Positions 22,209 to 33,800 of a DNA stretch of 64,000 nt are shown here, one piece after another. Origin of the DNA: Chelydra serpentina (lineage: Eukaryota > Chordata > Testudines > Chelydridae); NCBI GenBank assembly GCA_037349315.1, contig JBAIAC010000056.1, forward strand, positions 658,501 to 722,500. Direction: 5' to 3'. Both the position numbers and the translations under genes were made by a program. Position 1 is the first letter of the stretch. Every line of letters begins with the position of its first letter. The notes under the pieces are model-generated. The model was not told the origin of the DNA. It did not search any database and worked only from the letters and a program-made list of their open reading frames with translations.

Positions 22209-23486
22209 TCACACAGCATCCTGGCCATTCATGAAACTGGTTTTCAAAGCTTCCTTGATGCGCAACGCACCCTGCTGTACTCTTGTAATAGCCCTGGTGT
22301 CTGGCTGCACATAACCAGCAGCCAGGTGATTTGCCTCAACCTCCCACCCCACCATAAACGTCTCCCCCTTTCTCTCACAGATATTGTGGAGCGCACAGCA
22401 AGCAGTAATAATAATGGGAATATTGGTTTCGCTGAGATCCGCTAGCGAGCTTTTAAACGCCCAAATGCACATTCCACCACCATTCTGCACTTGCTCAGCC
22501 TATAGTTGAAAAGGTCCTGACTACTGTCCAGGCTACCTGTGTATGGCTTCATGAGTCATGGCATTAAGGGGTAGTCTGGGTCCCCAAGGATAACTATAGG
22601 CATCTCAACATCCCCAACCGTTATTTTCTGGTCTGGGAAGAAAGTCCCTTGCTGCAGCAGCTGAAACAGACCAGAGTTCCTGAAGATGCGAGCGTCATGT
22701 ACCTTTCCCGGCCATTCCACGTTGATGTTGGTGAAATGTCCCTTATGATCCACCAGTGCTTGCAGCACTATTGAAAAGTAACCCTTTCGGTTTATGTACT
22801 CGCTGGCTTGGTGGTCCGGTGCCAAGATAGGGATATGGGTTCCGTCTATCGCCCCACCACAGTTCGGGAACCCCATTGCTGCAAAGCCATCCAGTATGAG
22901 CTGCACATTTCCCAGACTCACAACCCTTGGTACCAGCAGCTCGGTGATCGCCTTGGCTACTTGCATCACAACAGCCCCCGCTGTAGATTTTCCCACTCCG
23001 AATTGATTCGCGACTGACCGGTAGCTGTCTGGCATTGCAAGCTTCCACAGGGCTATCGCCAGTCGCTTCTCTACTGTGAGGGCTGCTCTCATCTTGGTGT
23101 TCTGGCGCTTCAGGGCAGGGGAAAGCAACTCACAAAGTTCCATGAAAGTGCCCTTACGCATTGGAAAATTTCGCTGCCACTGGGATTCATCCCAGACCTG
23201 CAGCACTATGTGGTCCCACCAGTCTGTGCTTGTTTCCCGGGCCCAGAATCAGCGTTCCACTGTATCAACAAGCCCCATTACCACCATGATGTCCACCTTG
23301 TGGGGGGGCCTTTTTTGAGAGAGGTCTGTGTCCATGTCCTCATCACTGTCCTCAGGGTGCTGCTGTCGCCTCCTCGCGTGCTGTAGCTGTAGTAACTCCT
23401 GGTTCTCATTCTCCATATACTCCTGGACAATGCGTGTGGTGTTCACAACGGTGATAACAGCCGCGGTGATCTGATCGGGCTCCATG
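22209..23486 (-). pseudogene. PIF/Harbinger DDE transposase (HARBI1-like), broken
   Basis: The minus-strand start (MEPDQITAAVITVVNTTRI) is followed by the catalytic fold: a helix-turn-helix-like SVANQFGVGKSTAG, first Asp in GGAIDGTHIP, second Asp in WPGKVHDARIFRNS and the acidic third residue in ALHNICERKGE. Three lesions are visible: TGA at 23249-23251, TGA at 22556-22558 (where the family has Trp) and a frame change near 22450 next to a TAG. The catalytic residues persist but no continuous protein can be made. Confidence 0.88.
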
Positions 23487-23574
23487 CTTTCCCTGGTATG
23501 GTGTCTGCAGGACAGCAGAGTGGGAGCAGAAGAGGCGGGTGGATAACAATGGTGTCAGCAATATGGCACCCGCA

Positions 23575-23745
23575 TGAAAAAAGGCGCAAAAGGATTTTGA
23601 GCTCCCCCCTCCGCTGCTTTCTCAGAGGGAGGAGGGAGCAAGGGTTAGGCTCCTTTCCTTCTAACAGCAGATGGTACAATATGCCGGGAAGCAAGGGTTA
23701 GGCGCCTTCCCTTCTAGCTGCAGATGGTTCAATAGGCTTAATATC
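23575..23745. repeat. Short direct repeat of ~65 bp
   Basis: AAGCAAGGGTTAGGCGCCTT... at about 23690 repeats GAGCAAGGGTTAGGCTCCTT at about 23636, each followed by CTTCTA and GCAGATGGT. Two imperfect units in the distal part of the Harbinger element. Confidence 0.55.
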
Positions 23746-23758
23746 CATCATCATCTCC

Positions 23759-23822
23759 TGGCCCCCTCAAGGATTGAACTCGCAACCCCGGGTTTAGCAG
23801 GCCAACGCTCAGACTGCTGCTT
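23759..23822 (-). repeat. tRNA-derived SINE fragment
   Basis: GGCCCCCTCAAGGATTGAAC and CGGGTTTAGCAGGCCAACG correspond to the B-box region of the turtle SINE; both ends are missing. Confidence 0.8.
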
Positions 23823-24139
23823 TAATGTGTATCCCGCCGCACTTGAACTGTTCCATAAGAGTCACAGAAACAAATTCAGGCCTGACGTAAGCAGGGGACC
23901 CGTCCCTAGGAGCTAACAGCCTCGGGCCCTCTTCTTACCATGGGTCTGAATTTGGCCTCTTCGCTTTAAGAGGAGGCCTAACAAGCAGCTTCCTGTCCCA
24001 GCTGCACCTCTGTAAACCTGGGGCAAACCCCAGATCCAGCAGGCTGCCTGGGAGAGCAGGTCAGAAGAGTGTCGTGGCCGCACGGGAGCAGCCAGGCAGC
24101 CCTGCTGATGAGCTAAGACATGGTCCCCCTGCACGGCAG

Positions 24140-24735
24140 CCTCCCGCCTCCCCAGGGCCGGCTCTAGGCACCAGCTAAGGAAGCAGGTGCCTGGGGTGGC
24201 AAATCTGAAGAGGCGGCACTTGGGGCGGCACTCCGGCTTTTTTTCCTTCTTGATCTTTGGTGGCACTGCTGCGGCAGCTTTTAATGTTTTTCTGATTCAG
24301 CGGCAGCTTTTTTTTTTTTCTTTCTTTCGGCGGCACTGCTGCAGCAGGGTTTGTTTTTTTTCCCTTCACCGCTTGAGAGCGCCTCCCTCTTCGCTGCCTT
24401 CCCAGCAGCCTCCTTCCCTGCCCACTTGAGCCCTCCCCACGGCCGGGGGAAGCGCTGGCTGGCAGGACAGCTCGCGTTCCTTCCCTCCCAGGGAATGTTC
24501 CATGCCCTGCTCGGCATGGGCCCCCGCACTCTGTCCTCTGTCACAGCCCTGCAAACCATGCTCCCCAAAGGGGCCGCCTGACCTGGTGCATGTGTGCTGC
24601 CGCGGGAGCCGCCTCTTCAGGGCTGGGCGACAGGCTGCCACTCTCCCACCCCCTGCACTTGGTAACTGGACTTTTAGTGGCTCGTCACACTGCCAGGTCC
24701 CTTTTTTAACCGGACCTTCTGGCCGAAAACTGGAC
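24140..24735. repeat. GC-rich interspersed repeats (AGGGCCGGCTCTAGG and gap-like families)
   Basis: CAGGGCCGGCTCTAGGCACC with GGGGCGGCA runs resembles fragments at 34.29-34.38 and 62.46-62.62 kb. The right part (24660-24735, ending ACCTGGGAACCCTAG) resembles the reverse of 18757-18880. Thymidine and CGG runs in between. No gene. 24.83-25.42 kb has no recognised feature. Confidence 0.45.
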
Positions 24736-25424
24736 ACCTGGGAACCCTAGCTGGGACAGGGACTCTCTCGCTGTGTGTCTGGTCAGTGCCCTGCCATCAT
24801 CTCAGTGGGGCCTGTAGGTACTGCCATAACAATATAAGCTGTTTAAAACCAGTACACCTCGCCTTGCACCAGAGATGAACTTCTATGGGATGGTTCAGAA
24901 AAGGGGCCATACGTCCTCGTTTGTATTACAGGGGAACACTAGATCCTGCGATTACAGGGCCGTTCTGCTAAGTTTTGTGCACAGCAAGAGACAGGTCATG
25001 AGGATCTTAACAATCTAAACAGACTAAGGGTGGTGGGAGGAAAGTGAGGGGAAGGCCACACAGCAGCAGCGCCATAAGTAGAAGCTAGGAGTCCTAGTCC
25101 AGCGTGTATCCACTGGGCTACACTGCCTCCCAGACACAGGGGGACTAGTATTCCCACAGGGCTACAAGAAGGGGGGCATTATCTGTTATCTTTCTTGTAT
25201 CATATAATTATTTCACTTTTTGCACTTTGTGGTCATTTGTTTTTCTGGTGTTTTAAAATCTATTACTATTATTTGTATGACTCTCAGCTTTTCCCTGAGG
25301 GCAGCATCTGTTTCCACTCCCTCCTGGCAAACAACCACCAGATAGTCTTGGCTCAGGGCCACCCTGACGATAAACCACACCCAGCTTTCCCTGCAACTGC
25401 AAGGGGAATCCTGGCTTGTCCCCT

Positions 25425-25985
25425 GTGCAGATTCCAATGTATGGCTGGCTCCTTAACAAACTTGTTGCTCCATTCCCTGATCACTAAACTCCTAATTAGT
25501 TTTGGATCTAAGAAACTGGGCAGCTCTGTAGGTGCATCTGAAATTCACAAGTTCAGCCAGTGATGGGCTAGTTAATTCTGTCTGTGTCCTGGTACGCAAT
25601 AAATGAGAGAGACAAGGTTGGTAATCTTTTTTATTGGACCAACTTCTGCTGGAGAAAGGGACAAGCTTTCCCAGACCCGAAGAAGAGCTCTGTGTAAGCT
25701 CAAAAGCGTGTCCCTTTCACCGCAAGACGTTGGTACAATAATAGATATTCCCTTGCCCACCTTGTCTCTCTAGTATCCTGGAGCCAACACGGCTACAAGA
25801 ACACTGCGAACCCAAGAAATAACTCATCCTCAGCTGCAAGAGGCCTATTAACGATCAAATCACGGGCATAGCTTATGGGTGGGAGTGTCCAGTTCTCTGG
25901 AACTTCAGAAGAAAGTAAACAAACCCACTTCTCTCTCCCTGGTTAATTACAGCTGGCCTCCTGATGGCCAAACATGAGTCAGTCA
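25425..25985. repeat. Copy 2 of the inverted ~560-bp segment
   Basis: Reverse-complement match to 16640-17222, including the family A fold-back repeat (about 25605-25800) in the same relative position. It is cleanly bounded at about 25985 (TGATGGCCAAACATGAGTC), where similarity stops. Confidence 0.75.
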
Positions 25986-26479
25986 AAGCCTCCATGAAGC
26001 GAGAGGCCAGGCTGCTACTCGCTTCCCATTTGGGTCCAGCGGGTGTTGGCAAAACTCCAATCCCAATGGAGCTGAGGGAACCTTTCCCAGTTAGTTCATC
26101 ATCACAAGCATTTGACATTTGGTCCCTATATGAAGGAAAGAAGCAGAAGCAGAGCTACAGTCAGAGGGGGAAGGACAAAGTGGACAGCTCCCTCTTCTGC
26201 TCCACCTTTGCTGCTGCGATAATTCAAAGGGGCTGGAGGTAGGTGTGCCGGCGGTATCTTGCTCTGGTTCAGCAGCTGCTGTTTGTTGAGAGGCTGATTT
26301 TAACTAATCCATCCAGCCCGGGCTCCTGCTGCTGATCTTGAGCTGGGCAGCTCCAGGAGAAAGGACCTGAACCTCCCCTAGACAGACCTGCCTAGAGAGG
26401 ATGTTTCCCCTGGTGCCGGCTCATGAGCGGTTGGCTTGTGTCCTAGATTGTGAGGCCCCCAATCCTATCTGGCATGACC

Positions 26480-27200
26480 ACGGAGGGGTTTATTATCAAC
26501 AGACATGTCTAAGCCTTTAGCAAGTCCTGCCGAGTGCTTTGCCGTAATTAGGTCATGTGGCAATGTGTTCCATAGGCTGATTGTGCCTTAAGGAAAAAAT
26601 GTTTTTTTTCCCCTTGAATTGCTCTTCAATTTGTCCGCTGGCTTGGAGAAAGGCGGTGGGCTGGACTCCTGGCCTGGGACTCTGGACACCTCAGTTCTCA
26701 TCCTGGCTGCACTGCTAGTTGACTTTAGGGAAAGTTACTTCCTCTGTCTGTGCCTCAGTTTCCCTGTGCAGAAAATAGAGATAATGCTCACAGCTGCCTT
26801 TGTAAAGTGCTTTGAGCACCACAGGTGAAGAACTAGGTATGATGCTTCCTAAAGGGGTGCTAGTGGTTAGGGCACTAACCTCTCTCTTAGGTTCTATGGC
26901 ATCAAGTCCGTACTAAGCTACAGACTTGCTGGGTTTCCTTGAGCAAGTCACTTAGCCTCCCTGTGTACTGGGGACACCAGCACTTCCCTGTACCCCCAGG
27001 GTAAGCTCCATGATGACTGTGAGGTGCTTTGCTAATGGAAGGCCACCTAAGTACCTAAGCTACATAATAACATCCAGTGCTGTTCACCTGTAGATCTCAA
27101 ACTGCTTTACAAAGGAGGGCAGTATCATTATCCCCTTGTACAGATGGGAAACTGAGGCATGAGGAGAGGCTGCCCCTGTAACAGCAGCTAAGTCTGCGAT
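26480..27200. repeat. MIR-type SINEs and a LINE fragment
   Basis: 26665-26850 carries the MIR core (CTGTGCCTCAGTTTCCCTGT, GATAATGCTCACAGC, GTAAAGTGCTTTGAG). 26860-27050 (GAGCAAGTCACTTAGCCTCC) and 27075-27180 (GGGAAACTGAGGCATGAGG) are further MIR-like pieces. 26480-26640 resembles an antisense LINE tail. These are ancient amniote repeats. 26.0-26.48 kb has nothing I recognise. Confidence 0.6.
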
Positions 27201-27298
27201 TAAAACCAGACCATGGGTGGATATTTCTTCCCAGCCTCAGGGGCTGCAGCAGGGAATCTCGGCCCTGGGCTGTTTCTGTGCAGTGCGCCGTGTGCTCT

Positions 27299-27746
27299 TG
27301 TCACAGAGTGTGGAGGAGTTAGGCTCTGCACCCCTCTTCCTGGGATTTACTGTGACGCTTAGCCAGCATGTAGAACAGAAGGTTTATTGGAGATGCCAGG
27401 AACACAGTTTAAACAGAGCTAGTTAGTACAAACAGGACCCCTTAGTCGGGCCCTTTTGGGGGGCAGCGAGCTTAGACCCCAGCCTTGGGGTTCCCTGCAT
27501 TTTACCACCCAGCTTTAAACTGAAACCAACCAGACCAAACCCTTCCAGCCGGCTCTTTTCCCCTCCCCCGGGGCCCCTCCTCTAGCCTGTGTCCATTCTT
27601 CCAGCCAAAGGTGTTACCTCCCCACCCTTCTTCTGGCTTATGTTACAGCCTTAGGTAAAGTTTTGCATTTCCAATGCAGCAGGTTCCAGGGACCCTCCTC
27701 CGCAACCCTCCCAGGTTAAATTTACCTTGATCCCTACTCCGTCACA
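27299..27746 (-). mobile_element. Solo LTR with perfect 5-bp target duplication, next to exon 1
   Basis: Begins TGTCACAGAGTG and ends CTCCGTCACA, flanked on both sides by GCTCT (27294-27298 and 27747-27751). A minus-strand AATAAA (seen as GGTTTATTGG at about 27383) gives the orientation. 448 bp, no internal coding region, so a solo LTR. It ends 41 bp before the proposed start codon of the FCGBP-like gene. Confidence 0.85.
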
Positions 27747-27787
27747 GCTCTCCATTCATTTGAGATGTGTCTTCTAGGAGCTGAACA

Positions 27788-27854
27788 ATGCGCTCGGACA
27801 TGGGGCTCGGAAAGGCGAAGCTGCTCCTGTGGGCCAGGATGGTTGTGCTCTGGG
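27788..27854 (+). CDS. FCGBP: FCGBP-like gene exon 1: signal peptide start
   Basis: ATG at 27788 (A at -3) with a second in-frame ATG at 27800 (G at -3 and +4, a better context). It encodes a basic N-terminus followed by [12 protein letters not shown]; the hydrophobic core continues into exon 2 as [11 protein letters not shown]. The donor is GGG|GTGAGT, phase 1. The first exon of human FCGBP likewise ends in LLWG. A possible acceptor (GTCTTCTAG) 12 nt before the ATG means a non-coding exon could lie further upstream, beyond the solo LTR. Confidence 0.7.
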
Positions 27855-30800
27855 GTGAGTGATCCAGGGCTCACAAAGGTGCCTCTGTCTCTTTCTTCAC
27901 AGCTTAACAAGCTCATCACCTAAGTGTGGGTGACGCCCAGGAGTATGGGGCCATGTAGATTTAACTAGGCCTCGACTCTCCTCACAGATCCGGGATAGAA
28001 CCCAGGAGTCCTGATGGGGCTCGCCATGCTGCAGGGAGCAGGATGGGAGGCTCAATAGGGGGTGGTGTGCTCTGGGGACTGGGGCGGAAGCTCAGCAGGG
28101 GGCGCTGTGCTGCAGGGAGCAGGATGAAAGGCACAATAGGAGTCGTCGTGCTCCAGGGAGCAGAGTGGGGGCTCCGTAGGGGGCACTGTGATCAGGGAAT
28201 GTGTGTGTGTGTGTGGGGGGGGGGGGGGGAGGCTAAGCAGTGGTTTCTGTGCTCCAGGGATTGTGAAGGGAGCACTGTGCTGCAGGGAGTGAGGAGTGCT
28301 CTTTAGAGGGCATTGTGCTGTAGGGAGCAGGGTGGGGGGACTTATTTGGGGTTTCGCTTCCCTTGCAGTCAATGCTGATCCAAGCAGAGCTGTGGGCTAA
28401 ACCCAGGTTGCCTGAGCCCTGTCTAGGGCCTTGACCACAAGACCCTTGTTCCTCGTTTGCCAGCTCTCCGAACACTTGACAATAACAGTCAGCACGAGTC
28501 AGTAGATCCTTGTGGATTGGTCTTAGTGCTTCAGTTAACGGCAACGGCCATGACTCTCTTTATAAACCATTCAGCCTCCCGTGGCTCTATTCACTGCATG
28601 CTAAGTTGTAATGGAGCTGGCACCAAATGAAAATAACCCCTTTCTTCAGAGTATATGATTGGCTCCTGTACCAAACAAGCCTCTTTGTGCTTTCCCCCAT
28701 GCTGCCCTGTATGGTTGGCAGGAGCGCCCCACAAACCTTCACAAAGCCAGCACATTCTCCACCTTCAAATCCTGCCAAGAGGACTACAAAAATCTTGACA
28801 AAAGTTACGCCACGGGTCATCTGACAACCCACCATGCTGAACAGTGCTGTCTCATTGGCTGTTCCCTTGTGCTCCCCCATCTGTCTGTATCCATCTGCGG
28901 TTGCTTGTCTTATGCTTAGTTCACAAACTCATCTTTTTGTACTGTGGTCCATGATCAGTAATGTGACTCCTATAAGAACAGCTGTCTTCTCCTTCCACTT
29001 GTCTCTCCAGGCATTCCTAACCTTCTTCTCAGTGCGGTATCTGGGGAAATTCCGGGGTCTTCCCCTCCGAGATTTCTCGGAAGAGAATTCATCACGGCCT
29101 TCATGCAGAATGGCTTACAACAAACACTCAACAGCGACTTCCGGCTACTCATCACAGGCTATGCCCCGGCCACATTGATCACCATCTCCATGAAGAAGCC
29201 AGCGCTCAGGGTGCCTGTCCAGGTGAATGCCGGACAGACCGCATCGGTGATAATCCCACCCCATGCTGAGATGGTAGGGGCCAAAGTCTTCGACAACACA
29301 GTCATAGTCCAAGCTGACAATGATGTCTCTGTCCTCTCTCTCAACTCCAAACCCAACTCGGCCGACACCACCCCCGTCTACCCGGTGAAGAGCTTGGGAA
29401 CAGAGTATTACGTTGTCACGCCAACAATGGGCACAGATCGCTATGGAGAGTTTGCCATTGTGGCCTGGGAGGGCCCCACCACAGTTGATGTGTACCTGAA
29501 AGGGGCTGTCATTTTCCAAGAAAAGACGCACCTCGGAGGGAGCAGGCTCACCATCAAGCTGGAGGCAAACCAGGCTGTCCAGCTGCAGAGCCCAGTGGAC
29601 ATATCCGGCACCAAAATCATTTCCCAGAAGCCTGTGGCTGTCTACGTTGGGCACACCTGTGTGACAAGATCCAACCAGTGTGACCACGTGTCTGAGCAGC
29701 TCCTGCCTGTCTCCAGCTGGGGGACCACCTTCATTGTTCCCCCATTGTCCTTTGAGATGCAGTCTGATATCATCTACCTCTCCACCTCCCAAGCAACCGA
29801 GGTGGAAGTTCAGGTTGGGATGAGCAAGAGGAGCATTGGGCTGCTAGCTGAGAAGGCTGTGCAGTACAGAATCCCTAGCTCCAATGCCTTGTACTTCTCC
29901 GCTAGCGCTGGGATCCAAGTCATCTTCCTCTGCGACGGCGGGACAAAAGGAAACATCAGATACGACCCATTCTTCATGGCCATCCCAGCTGTCTCGAGCT
30001 ACTGCCAGTCCTATCACATCTATGGACACAACGAGTTTGAGAACTACGCGCTGATCATCGCCAAGACATCGGAGTCTGCGGGGGTCACCATTGATAAGAG
30101 ACGACTGCGCAATGTCTTCTGGAGGCCAGTTCCAGGCACAGAATACTCTTGGGCTGAATACAGCCTCGGCAAAGGTTTCCAAGTCCATACCGTGGAGCAT
30201 GCCAGCTCCCCCTTCGGCCTGCTGAGCATTGGGATTGGTAACCAGAAGGCATACGGCTCCCCAGCCATTTGTGCCAGCGGTGAGTACGGTGTCCTGGATT
30301 CTTTCCACCTCTCCTTAGAACCCTCCTTCTCTCTCCTTGATTCAGCCTCAGGATTGTTCTCTATAAATACATCAGGGAGATAAACACCAGGGTGGGAGAG
30401 GAGTCATTTAACGGTCAATGCTGGCAGAAGAACAAATGACTATAAACTGGCCATGAATAAGTTTAGGCTTGAAATTAAATGAAGGTTTCTAGCCATCAGA
30501 GGAGTGAAGTTCTGGAACAGCATCCAAAGGGGAGCAGTGGGGACAAAAACCCTAACTTGTTTCGAGACTGAGCTTGATAACTTTATGGAGGGTCTTACGT
30601 TTATGGATGATGGGTCTTGCCCACACCCATGATCTAACTGATCACCAGATTTGGGGTTGGGAAGGAATTTTCCCTTAGCTCAGATTGGCAGAGACTCTGG
30701 GGGGTTTTCGCCTTCCCCTGCAGCATGTGGCACGGGTCACTTACTAGTTTGAACTAGAGTAAACGGTGGATTCTCTATCCCTTGCTGTCTTTAAATCATG

Positions 30801-33800
30801 ATTTGAGGACATCAGTAATTCAGAGAGAGGTTACAAGAGTGGGTTGGTGAGGGTCTGTGGCCTGTGATGTGCAGGAGGCCTGACTAGATGATTATGATGA
30901 TCCCTTGTCGCCTTGAAGTCTAAGAGTTAGTGGGAGCTGCAGTTGCTCAGCTCCATCTGGATCAGCCCCTGGATTCTGTTGGCCATCCCATGCCTGGCAT
31001 CCCAACTGGTTGTGTTGAACACTGGAGCCATGTCAGGCCTCACTCCCCAACAAAATCCATCGGAGATTATATATTTTTTCAGATCCATGCAGAACACTGA
31101 ATTGCCGGCAGAAGGAAACATGCAGGATTAAGAACGGCCAGGCAATATGCTTCCACGACTACATGGAAACCTGTAAGGGGTCCCTGACCTCCCAGTACTA
31201 CACCTTTGATGGTCTGACCACGGACATCCAAGACTCCTGCACCTATACCATTGCCAAGTATTGTGGCCATGACCCCACTCTGGAGCCCTTCACCATCGAG
31301 GAGAAGAACAGCAACATGGGGAAACAGGACAGTTCCAACCTTGGGTTGACCACCATCCATGTCTATGGCTACAACATTTCCATCTACAAGGGAGAGAGTG
31401 GAGAAGTCAGGGTGAGTTGTCTGGTCGGTTCACTTTTTCACTTATAATTAGAACTGGGCACATTTTTTCGGATAAATACTTTATTGAACAAAAGAGGCAC
31501 ATTCAGTCAATCCAAAACTCGTCATGAATTTGACACAGATGGCTTTAGCCAGTTACAAAATGGCTGAAGGAGTTGCTGCATGGCTAGTTTTCAGCCCACT
31601 CTCTAAGGTTCTCAGCTGGGAAACAAAAGACCTGTGTTCAAATCCTTCCTCTAGAACAGGCACCAAATGCAGTTTAGCAATTCCCCAAAAATTCAGATTT
31701 GGTTCAATCCGAACCACTTTTTCTTTTTGATTTTTTGCAGCCAGCACCAAACTGAGAAATCAGCTATTCATCCCATTCTATATATAATACAATGTTGTTC
31801 TGTAAGTAGCTCTCCATCCAAACTGTAGGGGAGTGAAAAACTGCTGAAGTGGAGACAGCTGAGCCAAAATCAGCATTTCAGTCCCCCATGGAAAGTCTGG
31901 ATGTTGTAATGTTTGCTGCCACTGCAAATTGAGATGAAGTTGAAATATCAAAATTTTTCATGCAATGAAATTTCCGAAACATTTTGATTTGGAAATGTCA
32001 CATTGCTAATGTTTCAAAGCGCCCTAGAATCCACATGCATGCTCATATTGTCTTGAAAGTTAGTATGCTTGTTCAAGGCTGGTGGTAGGGACAGTGGCGT
32101 GAATTTGGAGTAGTTTGCCTATAACAACAGCCATACTGGGTCAGACTTATGGTCCACCTAGACTGGTATCCTGTCTCTGACAGTGACCAGTGCCAGATGC
32201 TTCTGGCAGTTTGAGGTTTAGGGACACTGAAGCATAGGACTGCATCCCTGACCCTCACGGCTAATAGCCATTGATGTCCCGATCTTCCATGAACTTAGCA
32301 GATTCTTTTTTGAACCCTTGAAGATCTACTAATGAAAAAGCATGATGTAAGAACTAGTGACCGTTACTTTAACTTTTTATTTCCTGCTTTTGAGACGTTT
32401 ACGTTTAGCCAGAGTATAGATTCTGGAAGGGCACAAGGCACCGCTGGTAATCTTAACCCTGCATTCACAAAGTTTTTTGGCAGTGAATTTTCCTTGTCTT
32501 TTGTCTTCATTGGTTTTTTGGATATTTGTGGCAGTGAATCATTACCCAGACAGCTCACAGTGGCAGTAAGAGCGGGTGTTGTGAAAAGAGCAATAATGCC
32601 TCCATTTCTTCCCCCTTCTCCTTCGTTAGTTAAACGACAAGAGCGTCAGCCTGCCGGTCACCCTAGAGGCTGGGAAAATCAAGCTCTCCCAGACCGAGAG
32701 ACGTCCCGTCCTGCTGACAGATTTTGGGCTCCAGGTACGGTATGACAGCGACTGGGCTGTGATCGTGGCTCTCGCCAGCAGCTATTTTGGGAGCACTTGC
32801 GGGCTGTGTGGGAACTTCAATGGTGACAGTGACGATGAAGAGATGCTCTCCAACGGCACCAAAGCCTCTTCCGTCCTGGCCTGGGTTGGTAGCTGGAGAG
32901 TGGAGGACTCAGACCCCTTCTGCAGGGATTGCTACCATGGGAAATGTCCGGTGTGTGAGGAGAGCAAGAGGCAGCTCTACGGGGGGGACAGTCACTGCGG
33001 GGGGATCAGCAAAGCGCCAGAAGGGCCCTTCAGAGAGTGTCACCCCAGAGTGAGCCCCGACGAGTTCTTCCACAGCTGCGTCTACAACGTGTGTCTGAGT
33101 GAGGGCGACAAGAGCATCCTGTGCCAGGTGCTGGAGGCCTACGCAGATGCCTGCCGGGAGCACGCGGTCACTGTCTATGACTGGAGGACGCCCTCCGGCT
33201 GTGGTGAGCGCGGCAGCTTGTTTTCCTTATTGATACAGAGGGAATAGGGCTAGTCTGTCGTTTTCCCCTATTGATGGGGGTGGGGTGAGGTGGGGAGGGA
33301 TGTGAGTGTGGGGAGGGAATGGGCAGGATCCTGGGGCAATGGAGTCACCACTGACACTGAGGTGAGAGCACCTCCTGCTGAGCTTCCACCCTGCTCCCTG
33401 CAGCACGGCATCCCCTACTCAACCACCTGCCCCGCCCCTGCAGCATGTTGCCCCCTACTGAACCCCCTGCCCCTGCGGCAGGGTGCCCCTGCCCCGCCCC
33501 CTGCAGAAAGACACCCCCTACTGAACCTACTGCCCCGCCCCCTGCATGACGACTCTCCCTACGGAACCCGCTGCCCCGCCCCCTGCAGTACAGCACCCAC
33601 GACTGAACCCCCTGCCGTGCTCTTTTCAGAACGGTGCCCCCTACAGAACCAACTGCCCTGCCACAATAGCACGGCACCCCCTACTAAACCCCCTTCCCTG
33701 CCCCCTGCAGCATGGTGCTCATGACTGAACCGTCTTCCCCACCCACTGCAGCATGGTGCCCCTACTGAACCCCCTGCAGATAGGCGCCCCCTACTGAACC

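Larger units (their letters stand above)
19563..23750. mobile_element. PIF/Harbinger DNA transposon (autonomous type, decayed)
   Basis: The left terminus GCCCTGGTCTACACTACGAG is preceded by TTA, the usual 3-bp Harbinger target. It encodes the two convergent proteins of the superfamily: a Myb/SANT-like DNA-binding protein on the plus strand and a DDE transposase on the minus strand. I do not find the matching right terminus; past 23.5 kb the sequence is a diverged direct repeat and then a SINE fragment, so the right end is probably lost. Confidence 0.85.

Noticed and set aside
29145..29792. 215-codon minus-strand open frame
   Set aside because: It lies entirely opposite the IgGFc-binding exon and has no family resemblance; it is a shadow of the real coding strand, as are 29844-30308 and 44226-44699.
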